This document shows positions 1 to 9,800 of a DNA stretch of 64,000 nt, one piece after another (the stretch's first letter is position 1; the number at the start of each line of letters is the position of its first letter). The notes under the pieces are model-generated. The model was not told where the DNA came from. It did not search any database and saw only the letters and a program-made list of their open reading frames with translations. Position numbers and translations under genes: made by a program. The stretch is taken from contig NZ_JAAIXZ010000017.1 in the NCBI RefSeq assembly GCF_010894435.1, forward strand, positions 62,001 to 126,000. The letters are read 5' to 3'. Source of the DNA: Pyxidicoccus trucidator. GTDB lineage: Bacteria; Myxococcota; Myxococcia; Myxococcales; Myxococcaceae.

Positions 1-1
1 C

Positions 2-757
2 ATCGCGCTGGCGATGCTCGGCGCCATGCTGGCGTGGACGGGGCGACTGGAGGACTCGGCGCGGCGCTTCGACGAGGCGATTGCGCTGTGCGAGGCGACG
101 GGCGACACGCTGCACCTGGGCGTGGCGCTCAACAACCGGATGGTGCTGCACGTGCAGCGCCGGGACGTGGCGGGGGCCCGCACGGACCTGGAGCGCGCGG
201 TGTCCCTGGGACGTGAGCTGGGCAACGTGCAGATTGAGCGGACCTCGGCCTTCAATCTCGCGCTGCTGCTCGGCTACCAGGGCCGGGCGGCGGAGGCGCT
301 CGCCCTCGCGCGCCGGGCCGGAGTGCTGAGCCAGCGCTTCTTCCCCGGCTCCATGGCGCAGGACGCGCTGCTGGTGGCGCGCCTGTGCTGCGAGCTGGGC
401 GACATGGCGGAAGCGGCGCGACAGCTCACGTGGCTGTCGGAACCCGCCACACAGGCGCGGCTGCCGCCCGGAGACCCGCTGATGCTGTCGGTGGTCCACC
501 GCGTGGTGGGCGAGGCACAGGGCAGGCTGTCCTACGGCGCGGCGGAGTGGGCCGGGCTGGTGGAGTCCGCGCGACAACAGTCCACACCCGACGAGCGGTT
601 GGAAATCCTCGTCTGGGCGGCACGCGCTGCCCGGGCAGCGGGCGATGACGTGACGGCGCGGGCCTGGACGAAAGAGGTCGAGGAGACCGCAAGCGAGGCG
701 CCCCTGTGGACAGACCGGGTGCGTGCGGTGGTGCAGGAGGCTCGCGGAACGTCGTAG
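2..757 (+). CDS. TPR-repeat protein, 5' end outside window
   Basis: This is the C-terminal 251 residues of a protein whose start lies before the window; the frame is open to the left edge. The visible part is almost all alpha-helical, with repeated Ala/Leu/Arg-rich units of about 40 residues typical of tetratricopeptide repeats (for example the units around LGAMLAWTGRLEDSARRF and LNNRMVLHVQRRDVAGAR). In myxobacteria such TPR tails often follow a Ser/Thr kinase or an AAA ATPase module, but the N-terminal domain cannot be seen here. A Ser/Thr kinase gene follows on the same strand after about 50 bases, so the two may be co-transcribed. The function is inferred to be protein-protein interaction only. 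Confidence 0.7.
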   Translation: MALAMLGAMLAWTGRLEDSARRFDEAIALCEATGDTLHLGVALNNRMVLHVQRRDVAGARTDLERAVSLGRELGNVQIERTSAFNLALLLGYQGRAAEALALARRAGVLSQRFFPGSMAQDALLVARLCCELGDMAEAARQLTWLSEPATQARLPPGDPLMLSVVHRVVGEAQGRLSYGAAEWAGLVESARQQSTPDERLEILVWAARAARAAGDDVTARAWTKEVEETASEAPLWTDRVRAVVQEARGTS

Positions 758-808
758 AAGGCCCGGCCCGTGATAGCAGGAGCGAGCTGCCGCGAAGACG
801 GAGGGTCC

Positions 809-2155
809 ATGGCCGGAACACCCCCACGTGACGACGCCTCTCCCGGGGCGGAGGTGTCCCTGTACGGCGACGAGCTGGAGCCCGGAGCACTCGTGGGCCC
901 GTGGGTGGTCGAGGCGCGCGTCCATTCCGGTGTCACCGCGTGGCTCTACCGCGCCTCGCACATCTCCACCCGGGCCCCCGCCGCCCTGAAGGTGGTGCGC
1001 TCGGAGCTCAACCACGTGAGCGAGGTGCTGCGCCGCTTCAAGCAGGAGGCGGACACGCTCCAGGCGCTGCGTCACCCGAACATCGTGGAGGTGCTGGAGT
1101 ACGGCGAGCTGCGCGACGGCCGCCCGTGGCTGGCCATGGAGTGGCTGCCCGGAGAGAGCGTGGACCGGTGGCTCGCGCACCGGGGGCCCTTCTCCGCCCC
1201 CGAGGCGCTCACGGTGATGGAAGAGCTCGGCGGGGCGCTGCACCTCGCGCATCGCCAGGGCGTGCTGCACCGGGACCTCAAGGCGCAGAATGTGATGGTC
1301 ATCCCGCGCGCGGAGGGCTTCACGGTGAAGCTCGTGGACTTCGGCATCGCCCGGGTCCAACCGCCGGAGGGCCTGTCCGGCCTGACGAGCGCGGGCGCGG
1401 TGATGGGCACGCCGGTGGCGATGGCGCCGGAGCAGATTCGCGGACAGGCCGTGGACGCGCGCACGGACCTCTATTCCCTCGGAGTGTTGCTCTACCAGCT
1501 CCTCACGGGGCGGCTCCCCTTCGAGGGCACGAGCGCGGTGGAGGTGGAAGAGCAGCACCTGCACGCCCCGCCCCCGCGCCTGGGCGAGCGGGTCCAGGTG
1601 CCTCCCGCGCTGGAGGCCGTGGTGCAGCGCTGTCTCGCGAAGCGCCCCGAGGAGCGCTGGCCGGACGTGCCCGCCTTCCTCGAAGCCCTGCGCGCGGCGC
1701 TCGCTCCCGTCACGTCACCGCCGTGGGCCGTGGGAATCTACGTGGACGCACGGTTCCCCGAGTCCTGCGAGGAGCCGACGGACGAGGACCTCGACGCGAA
1801 GGAAGCGGCGCTGGACACGGCCCGAGGCGCGCTGGAAGCGGCGGGCTGGGGGTTCGCGGTGGACGGCGGCAACGTCCTGCTGGCCTGGCACTCATTGCCC
1901 GAGGAGGCGCACGCCCGGCCCCGTGCCATGGACACGGCGCGAGCGCTCGCGAAGGACGTCCTCACCCAGACGTGCGAGGCGGCTGGCACCCGGGTCCAGG
2001 TCCGGGTCTACGCCCACAGCGCACCGTGCGAAATCACCCGCGATGCGCAGGGGCGGCCCAGGCTCGCTGGGGGTGAATTGCTGCGGCTGGACCTGTGGAC
2101 CCAGGGAGGCGCGGCCAACACGGTGACGTGGTCCGCAGGCGCGCTTCCCCGCTGA
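809..2155 (+). CDS. Serine/threonine protein kinase
   Basis: A 448-residue Hanks-type kinase. Visible motifs are the AALKVV strand with the ATP-anchoring Lys, the catalytic loop HRDLKAQN near residue 154, DFGIAR near residue 177 and MAPEQ of the activation segment. The glycine-rich loop is degenerate (ARVHSGVTAWLY), but the catalytic residues are intact, so an active kinase is expected. About 140 residues follow the kinase domain, with no transmembrane segment, which suggests a cytoplasmic enzyme. The start was chosen at the ATG because GGAGGG lies just upstream; a GTG 39 bases earlier is less likely. It runs convergently with an FHA-containing sigma-54 activator; phosphothreonine recognition by that FHA domain is a plausible link but is only inferred. 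Confidence 0.88.
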   Translation: MAGTPPRDDASPGAEVSLYGDELEPGALVGPWVVEARVHSGVTAWLYRASHISTRAPAALKVVRSELNHVSEVLRRFKQEADTLQALRHPNIVEVLEYGELRDGRPWLAMEWLPGESVDRWLAHRGPFSAPEALTVMEELGGALHLAHRQGVLHRDLKAQNVMVIPRAEGFTVKLVDFGIARVQPPEGLSGLTSAGAVMGTPVAMAPEQIRGQAVDARTDLYSLGVLLYQLLTGRLPFEGTSAVEVEEQHLHAPPPRLGERVQVPPALEAVVQRCLAKRPEERWPDVPAFLEALRAALAPVTSPPWAVGIYVDARFPESCEEPTDEDLDAKEAALDTARGALEAAGWGFAVDGGNVLLAWHSLPEEAHARPRAMDTARALAKDVLTQTCEAAGTRVQVRVYAHSAPCEITRDAQGRPRLAGGELLRLDLWTQGGAANTVTWSAGALPR

Positions 2156-2200
2156 GCTGAGCGCTCACCCGGCGAGGCGGGGCACATCGAGCGGGCCCGG

Positions 2201-3580
<1,380 letters not shown>

Positions 3581-3614
3581 GGGTGAGCCACGTTATCACG
3601 CTAGAGTCAGGGCC

Positions 3615-4257
3615 ATGGCTTCGCTCCATTTCCTCAGTGCCGCCGGCACGGTGAGCGGCTCCAAGCTCCTCCTCGAGCACGACGGTCGGAAGGTGCTCGT
3701 GGACTGCGGCTTGTTTCAAGGACAGAAGACGCTCCGCCAGCGAAACTGGGAGCCCCTGCCCGCCCCCGCCTCCAGCCTGGATGCCATCGTCCTCACGCAC
3801 GCGCCCATCCTCAGGGACCCACAGAACGTGGCTTCGGCCACGACGCTGGTGGTGAAGAGCACCTACGGCGACCGAAAGCACCGTGAGACGAAGCCGATTG
3901 AGTCGCTGAGCCCCACGAGAGCAAGCGGCTGAACCAGCACGAGGGCCCGGCGGTCATCATCTCCGCGTCGGGCATGGCCACGGGCGGGCGCGTGCTGCAC
4001 CACCTGAAGCACCGGCTGCCGGACCCGCGCAACACGGTGCTGCTCGTGGGCGACCAGTCGCAGCGGAGATTCAAACGGTGAGCGGCTTCTCCGCACACGC
4101 GGACTGGACGGAGATCGAGTCCCCGCCCCGCCAGACGCTGCTGGTGCACGGCGAGCCGGAGGCCCTGGAGGGGCTCAGTCAGCGGGTGCGCGCGAAGGGC
4201 TGGAAGAGCTACGTGCCGGCCTACCTGGAAAAAGTGGAGCTGGAACGGACGGCCTGA
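3615..4257 (+). pseudogene. Decayed metallo-beta-lactamase/beta-CASP RNase-like gene
   Basis: Three conserved blocks of one family lie in order but in three reading frames. Block 1 (from 3615) reads MASLHFLSAAGTVSGSK then DCGLFQGQK and VLTHAP, followed directly by ILRDPQNVASATTLVVKSTYGD. Block 2 (about 3914-4081) carries GPAVIISASGMATGGRVLHHL and ends at an early stop. Block 3 (about 4081-4257) carries SGFSAHADWTEIE and TLLVHGEPEALEGL. Intact beta-CASP proteins of this family are about 450-470 residues; here the HxHxDH metal site after LTHA and most of the beta-CASP domain are missing. The pattern indicates several internal deletions with frameshifts, so no active enzyme is expected. Confidence 0.88.
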
Positions 4258-4353
4258 AATCCGCGTTTTCCGACGCGTTGCAAGGCAACTTTCCCTTTGA
4301 GCCTCAGAGAATAGGTCCGTTCTCTCAAATTTCAGGGAAAGGACCAGCCCCCC

Positions 4354-5262
4354 ATGGTCGCCATCGCCCGCGCATCCTCCGCCACGGCCCTCCGTCAGAC
4401 GGCCAGCCTCGCCCCGCCCACGCTCCGTTCGGGCTCGAAGGGCGCCTCCGTCGTGACACTGCAGAACAAGCTCAAGGCAGCGGGCTTCAACCCCGGCGCC
4501 GCGGATGGCGCCTTTGGTCCGAAGACGGAGGCCGCGGTGAAGGCCTTCCAGCGGGCCCGTGGCCTCACCTCCGACGGCGTCGTCGGGCCCAAGACGTGGA
4601 GCGCGCTCAACGCGCCGGCCTCTTCGGGCGGTTCCGGTCCGACGCTGCGCCCGGGAGCGCGCGGTGAGCCGGTGCGTGCACTGCAGAGCCGCCTCAACAC
4701 GCTCGGCTTCAATGCTGGCACCGCCGACGGCGCGTTCGGTCCCAAGACGGAGGCCGCGGTGAAGGCCTTCCAGCGAGCGAAGGGCCTGACGGCCGACGGC
4801 GTCGTGGGTCCCAAGACGTGGGACAAGCTGGGCATCAAGGTGTCGGGGCCCGTGACGCAGGGGCCGGGCGGTGGCGGGAAGGTCGTCACCGGCTATGTGA
4901 ATGGCACGCCCCGGAACATCACCGTCGCCGCCGTTCCCAACGGGAAGGTGATGCGCTCGGATGCGGCGGCGGCCTACAACCGCATGTATGCGGATGCGAA
5001 GGCCGCGGGCATCACCCTGAAGGTGAACAGCGGCTTCCGCACCATGGCGGAGCAGCAGGCGCTGTACCGGGCCTACCAGAACGGCACGGGCAACCTCGCG
5101 GCGAAGCCCGGCTACTCCAACCACCAGGGCGGCATCGCCGTGGACATCAACGTGGGCGGCACCGGCACCTCGACGTACCGGTGGCTGGCGGCGAACGCGA
5201 GCAAGTACGGCTTCGCGCGCACCGTGCCTTCCGAGCCGTGGCACTGGGAGTACCGTCGCTGA
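4354..5262 (+). CDS. Peptidoglycan-binding D-alanyl-D-alanine carboxypeptidase, M15/VanY type
   Basis: A 302-residue protein with two near-identical PG_binding_1 modules (about residues 22-85 and 97-160, each with the pattern GFGPKTEAAVKAFQ or close to it) and a C-terminal M15B/VanY peptidase domain. The zinc-site motifs are visible: SGFRT, SNHQGGIAVDINV and the terminal PWHWEYRR. It is predicted to cut D-Ala-containing stem peptides in peptidoglycan. There is no clear Sec signal peptide, so export may be non-classical, or the protein may act on prey or sibling cells; that is inference. The two binding modules are very alike at DNA level, which points to a recent internal duplication. Confidence 0.87.
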   Translation: MVAIARASSATALRQTASLAPPTLRSGSKGASVVTLQNKLKAAGFNPGAADGAFGPKTEAAVKAFQRARGLTSDGVVGPKTWSALNAPASSGGSGPTLRPGARGEPVRALQSRLNTLGFNAGTADGAFGPKTEAAVKAFQRAKGLTADGVVGPKTWDKLGIKVSGPVTQGPGGGGKVVTGYVNGTPRNITVAAVPNGKVMRSDAAAAYNRMYADAKAAGITLKVNSGFRTMAEQQALYRAYQNGTGNLAAKPGYSNHQGGIAVDINVGGTGTSTYRWLAANASKYGFARTVPSEPWHWEYRR

Positions 5263-5470
5263 GCCGTCTCAGGGGCCCGCGGCGACTCCGGTAGACGAGG
5301 TAAGCGGCCATGCGTGCCGGTGCCCGGCAGGCGAGCAACCTGCGCGGGCGCCTGTAATGCGTGTCCTCCTGAAGACCTGAAGCAGTGGCGAGAGCCAGTG
5401 CGTCGGCGTCAGTGGAGCCAATCCAGCTCCATCCGCCGACGCTCCTTCATCCGGACCCAGGAGCTGTGCC

Positions 5471-6088
5471 GTGTCTCGTATCGACTCACTTCTTCGCATG
5501 GCGGCGGGCGCGCAGGCGCTCGGAACGAACGCCGCTCGTGCTGGCCTGGTCGTGGTGTTGCTGTGGATTGGCGCGCTGAAGGCGACGCCCTACGAGGCGG
5601 ATGGCATCGTCCCCTTCGTGGCGAACAGCCCCGCGATGAGCTTCTCCTACACCCAGGACGCGCCCGAATACCGGCAACACCTGAACCGGGAGGGCGAGCT
5701 CGTGCCGGCCAACCGCGCCTGGCATCAGGAGAACGGGACGTACGGGTTCTCGTACCTGCTCGGAAGCGTCATCGTCCTCCTGGGGCTGCTCGTCGCGGCG
5801 CACTGGTGGCGGCCCGGGGTTGGCGCGCTCGGGAGCTTCCTCGTGGCGGGAATGTCCGTCGTCACGCTGTCCTTCCTGGTGACGACGCCAGAGAGCTGGG
5901 TTCCCAACCTGGGAGATGCCCACCATGGCTTTCCATACCTGAGCGCCCGCGGACGACTGGTCATCAAGGACGTCATCATGCTCGGTGCGGCCCTCGTCAC
6001 CATGTCCGACTCAGCCCGGGCGGCCCTCTCCGTCACCGTGCGGGCCAGAGGCCCCAGCGGACTGGGCACCCGGGTCGAAGCGGTGTGA
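5471..6088 (+). CDS. DUF417 inner-membrane protein, RclC/YkgB-like
   Basis: A 205-residue membrane protein with about four hydrophobic segments. The N-terminal stretch LWIGALKATPYEADGI followed by PFVANSP is characteristic of the DUF417/YkgB family. The E. coli member RclC is in the reactive-chlorine-resistance operon, but the biochemical role is not known. Start is GTG, supported by AGGAG seven bases upstream. There is no RclA or RclR neighbour here, so a chlorine-stress role should not be assumed. The family usually has about 200 residues, so this gene looks complete. Confidence 0.8.
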   Translation: MSRIDSLLRMAAGAQALGTNAARAGLVVVLLWIGALKATPYEADGIVPFVANSPAMSFSYTQDAPEYRQHLNREGELVPANRAWHQENGTYGFSYLLGSVIVLLGLLVAAHWWRPGVGALGSFLVAGMSVVTLSFLVTTPESWVPNLGDAHHGFPYLSARGRLVIKDVIMLGAALVTMSDSARAALSVTVRARGPSGLGTRVEAV

Positions 6089-6119
6089 CGCCTGCCTGAC
6101 CTCTTCCTCTGTCGCGGGT

Positions 6120-6650
6120 TCAGTCGGTCATGCACTCACGCAGCTCGCGCTTCGCGCGATGAAGGAGCACCGCGACGTTGCCGGGAGTGGTCCCCAGCAA
6201 CGCCGCGACCTGCTCGCCGGGCTGGTCCTGGAGGAGCCGGAGCGTCACGACCCTCCGCTGGACCTCACCGAGCCGCTGCACGCATCCGAACGCCATCACG
6301 TGGGCTTCCGCCTCGCTGAGGAGGGAGTCCACGTCCTGCTGGTCGTCGGGTATCGCGTCCAGCACCTCGGGCTCGGAGACATGAGGTCGCGAGCGGTCAT
6401 GGCGACGGCGACGGTTGCGCGCGTGGTTCCGGACCAGCGCGGTCATCAGCCGAAGACTGTCGGCGTGTTCGTCCGCGAGTCGCCGCGAATGGGGCAGGTC
6501 CAGGAACGTCGTGAGCGCCTCCTGGACTGCGTCGAGTGCGTCCTCCGCGAGCAGCCCTTCCGCCTTCGCCGTGGCAACGAGCTCGCGCCGGTGCTCCCGC
6601 ACCAACCGGGTGACCCAGGCAAAGAACCCTCTTTCAGCAGACTGTGTCAT
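6120..6650 (-). CDS. RNA polymerase sigma factor, ECF-like
   Basis: A 176-residue sigma-70-family protein. The N-terminal half has a region-2-like helix set (ALDAVQEALTTFLDLPHS, LRLMTALVRNHARNRRRR), and the C-terminal half has a region-4 helix-turn-helix (QRRVVTLRLLQDQPGEQVAALLGTTPGNVAVLLHRAKRELR), in which LHRAKRELR is the classic recognition-helix end. The ATG at 6650 was chosen because GGAGGA lies just upstream; an upstream ATG would add 13 residues without a ribosome site. No anti-sigma factor gene is adjacent. The neighbours face away or converge, so its regulon is not evident here. Confidence 0.85.
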   Translation of the reverse strand: MTQSAERGFFAWVTRLVREHRRELVATAKAEGLLAEDALDAVQEALTTFLDLPHSRRLADEHADSLRLMTALVRNHARNRRRRHDRSRPHVSEPEVLDAIPDDQQDVDSLLSEAEAHVMAFGCVQRLGEVQRRVVTLRLLQDQPGEQVAALLGTTPGNVAVLLHRAKRELRECMTD

Positions 6651-6831
6651 GGCTTCCTCCGAACAAGCGCGCGCCAGCATCCTTCCCATCCGGTTCGTGG
6701 CTCACGCCCCCGTCGTCAACCCGAGAACACCCGCTCAAGGATTCCGCTGACTTTCCCCATGATGAGGAGGGTCACCGGCTCCATGGCGCGGGGTCGACAG
6801 TGACGGTCAGGCTGGGGGCTCGGCTGCGTCC

Positions 6832-9800
6832 ATGCCGGCGGCGACACCTTCGTCCCGAGAGCCCTGTCCCTCCGTGCCCATGCGACGCCCGTACGAAGAG
6901 CACATCTCCGACCTCAAGCGCCTCCTGCTGCGCCTGGGCCTGCTCGACGGACGGCTGGTGTGGTGCGCGGAGGGGCCGCACCTCACCTGGCTCCAGGCGG
7001 TGCAGGACCCGCTCGCGCTGCTCGAGGACCTCGGGCGGCGGGGATGTCCCACGGTGGCCGGGCTCCAGCGCGCCGCGCGCATGCTGCGCCCACCCCATGC
7101 GGTGGATGCCCGGTGGCTCGGCGCCGTGCAGCGCGACCTCAAGGCGCTGCGGCGGCATCCCGCCGCGCTCACGCTCATCGCCGAAGCCCCCCGCGCCTTC
7201 CGCCGGCAAGGCCGGGTGGACGCGGCGTGGCTCGACGCACGGCAGCACGCCCTGGACGTGCTCTCCCGGCAGCTCGCGGCCGGGCCCCCGGAAGGGACGG
7301 CGGGCCTCCACGCCCTGGCCGAGGCCCTCCACGGACCCGGCGCCGCCCGGGCCCTGGAGCGGCTCGAGGTCCGGAGCCGCCAGCATGGCCGCGCCCGGCG
7401 TGCGGAGGGGCGGCGGCGCATCGCCTCGCTCGTGGCCCGTCTCTCCCCGGACCCGAGCCCCGCGCGGCTGGACGCGTGCGAGGTGCCCGATGACGCCCTG
7501 GACGGCTTCGCCCGGGAGCTGCTCCAGGCCGACCGCGCGAGAGGCCGTCCCTTCGAGCGCCGCCTGCGGCGGACCGTCCAGGCCCTGATGGCGTGGCCCG
7601 CGCCACCGGCGGACACGGAGCGGGACGCCAACGCCGCTCCGCTGCCCCAGGCACTGAATGAGGCCGTGCGCGCCGCGGGGGAGGAGGCGCTCGCGGCGCT
7701 GCGCACCACCACGCACCACGAGGCCCCGGAGCGGCTCGGCCGCGCGCTGGGCGTGCTCGGGCTGATGTTCCTCCCGGAGCCGGAAGACCGCCTCACCCCC
7801 TCCGAGGTCTCACTCACGCTGCGGAGCGTGGAGAAGCTCCGCGAGCACCTCGTCGGGGTCCGCCTCACGGTGCGGCAGGTGCTGGAGCTGCTGCGGCTCG
7901 ACAAGGACCACGGCAAGGCCCACCTCGAGTTGCTCGGCCCGCTCGGAAGGCTCGTGGCCGACGGCCTCGAGTCCACCCTCGTCTCCGAGCTGGTGCGGAA
8001 CAATCACGGGCACGGGCTCATCGAGCTGAAGGACGACGTGGAGGCGGCGCGCACCTGGGGACAGTGGGTGCTGCGGCTGGGCCCCCGGCTGAGGAAGTCG
8101 GGACACGAGCTGTACCTGACGGCCGCCGCCTTCCTGGGCATCGCCCGGGGCCGGGCCAGGGGTCTCGTCCTCCTCGGGCGGTGCCTGCTCGCCCACCACT
8201 CCGCGAAGAATCCCCAGGCCCTGCTCGGGTGGCTCGACGCGACGCTCAGCCTGGTGCGCTCCGCGCCGGAGCAGGCGCGCACCCTGCACGCGGACCTGAT
8301 GGGCACCACGCCCGGTCTCGGGCGGCGCCTCTTCCCGGAGTTCGCCGCCTGGCTCGGGGACGAGGCGCTGCTGGACCGCTACTGCCACCTGCAGCGGCTC
8401 GCGGGTGAGGCGCCGAGACTGCCCCGGGCGCTGCTGCGCGACTTCGACCATGCCGGGAAGCGCCAGCGCGAGCGCGAGCACCTGGCCTCGCGCGAGGGGC
8501 TCACGGAGGCCCAGCAACGCCGGCTGGAGCGGCTGGAGCAGCGGCACGCCCCCGACGACGCGCCGCCCTCGTCGGACTGGACGCTCCGGCGCCTGCGGGA
8601 GCGACTGGAGGCCGCGCAGGCCCGCGCCTTCGAGGTCCGCCTGGACGCCGCGCTCTCCGCCGTGCTGCGCGCCGGCTGGGGCATCTGCCTGCCCACGCTG
8701 ACGCCCGCGTGGCGCGACGCGGTGCGCTTCCACCTCTCCACGGAGAAGAACGGAGAGCTGCTCGGCATGCTGCTGCGCCACGCGGCGGCCCATCCGGGAC
8801 AGCCCCTGGTCCGCGTCCTGCCCGCCAACGTGGCGTGGCTCAAGCGCGCCGCGAAGCGGATGGACGTCGAGGCCTGGCTCGCGCCCCGCCGCGCCGAGGT
8901 GAGCCTCCAGGGCCGCCGGTATGTCCTCTCCGTGGAGCAGGACCCCATCCAGGTGCTGCGGATGGGCATTCCCTTCGACACGTGCCTGTCCCTCACGAAC
9001 GGGTGCAATGCCGCCTCCACCGTGCTCAACGCGCTGGATGCGAACAAGCACGTGCTCTACCTGCGCGACGAGGCCGGGCAGATTGTCGCGCGCAAGCTCA
9101 TCGGCGTCTCGCGGGACTGGACGCTCGTGGGCTACCGGCTCTACCTCGCGCTGGCCACCGGGCTCCGTCCGGACGTCGAGCGCGCCTTCCACGGCCTCTG
9201 CGCGGAGTTGGCCGCCGAGGCGCGCCTGCCCCTCTCGGACCTGGGCGAGCCGGAGTCCCTCCACCCGGGCTTCTGGTACGACGACGGCACCGTCCCGTTC
9301 TCCAGTACGGAGGCGAGCACGGAGGGCGCCGCCGTGACGGCGTACTGCCAGCACCTGGGGCGGCCTGTCGTCGCCTCGGACGAGCTCCGGTCCGAGGCGG
9401 CAGTGTGGTTCGCCCGCCAGCGCGGGGACGTCGCGGCCACGCTGGCGGCCCTCGGGCGCCGCCGCCGCGGCGGCGAGGTGGAATTGGAGGCGGCGCACTG
9501 GCTCGTCGAGCAGCTGGGGGAGGTGGAGTGCCTGCGGCTCACGGCTTCACATGCGGCGCTGGGAGCGGCGCTCCTCCATCGCGCCTTCACGCCCGACGCC
9601 GAGCGGATGCTCGCGATGCTGGCGCGCTTTCCGCAGGTGGAGGACACGCACTGGACGGAGGCGCAGTCGCTCCTCGCGCTCGCGGCGCCCTCCGAGGCCG
9701 CGGCACGGATGCTCGTGGACGTGGCACGGCGCCAGTGGGCCCGGAGTGTCCGCTTCGACGAGCACGGCATCGAGCACGGCACGGTCTACGCGCTGCCGCC

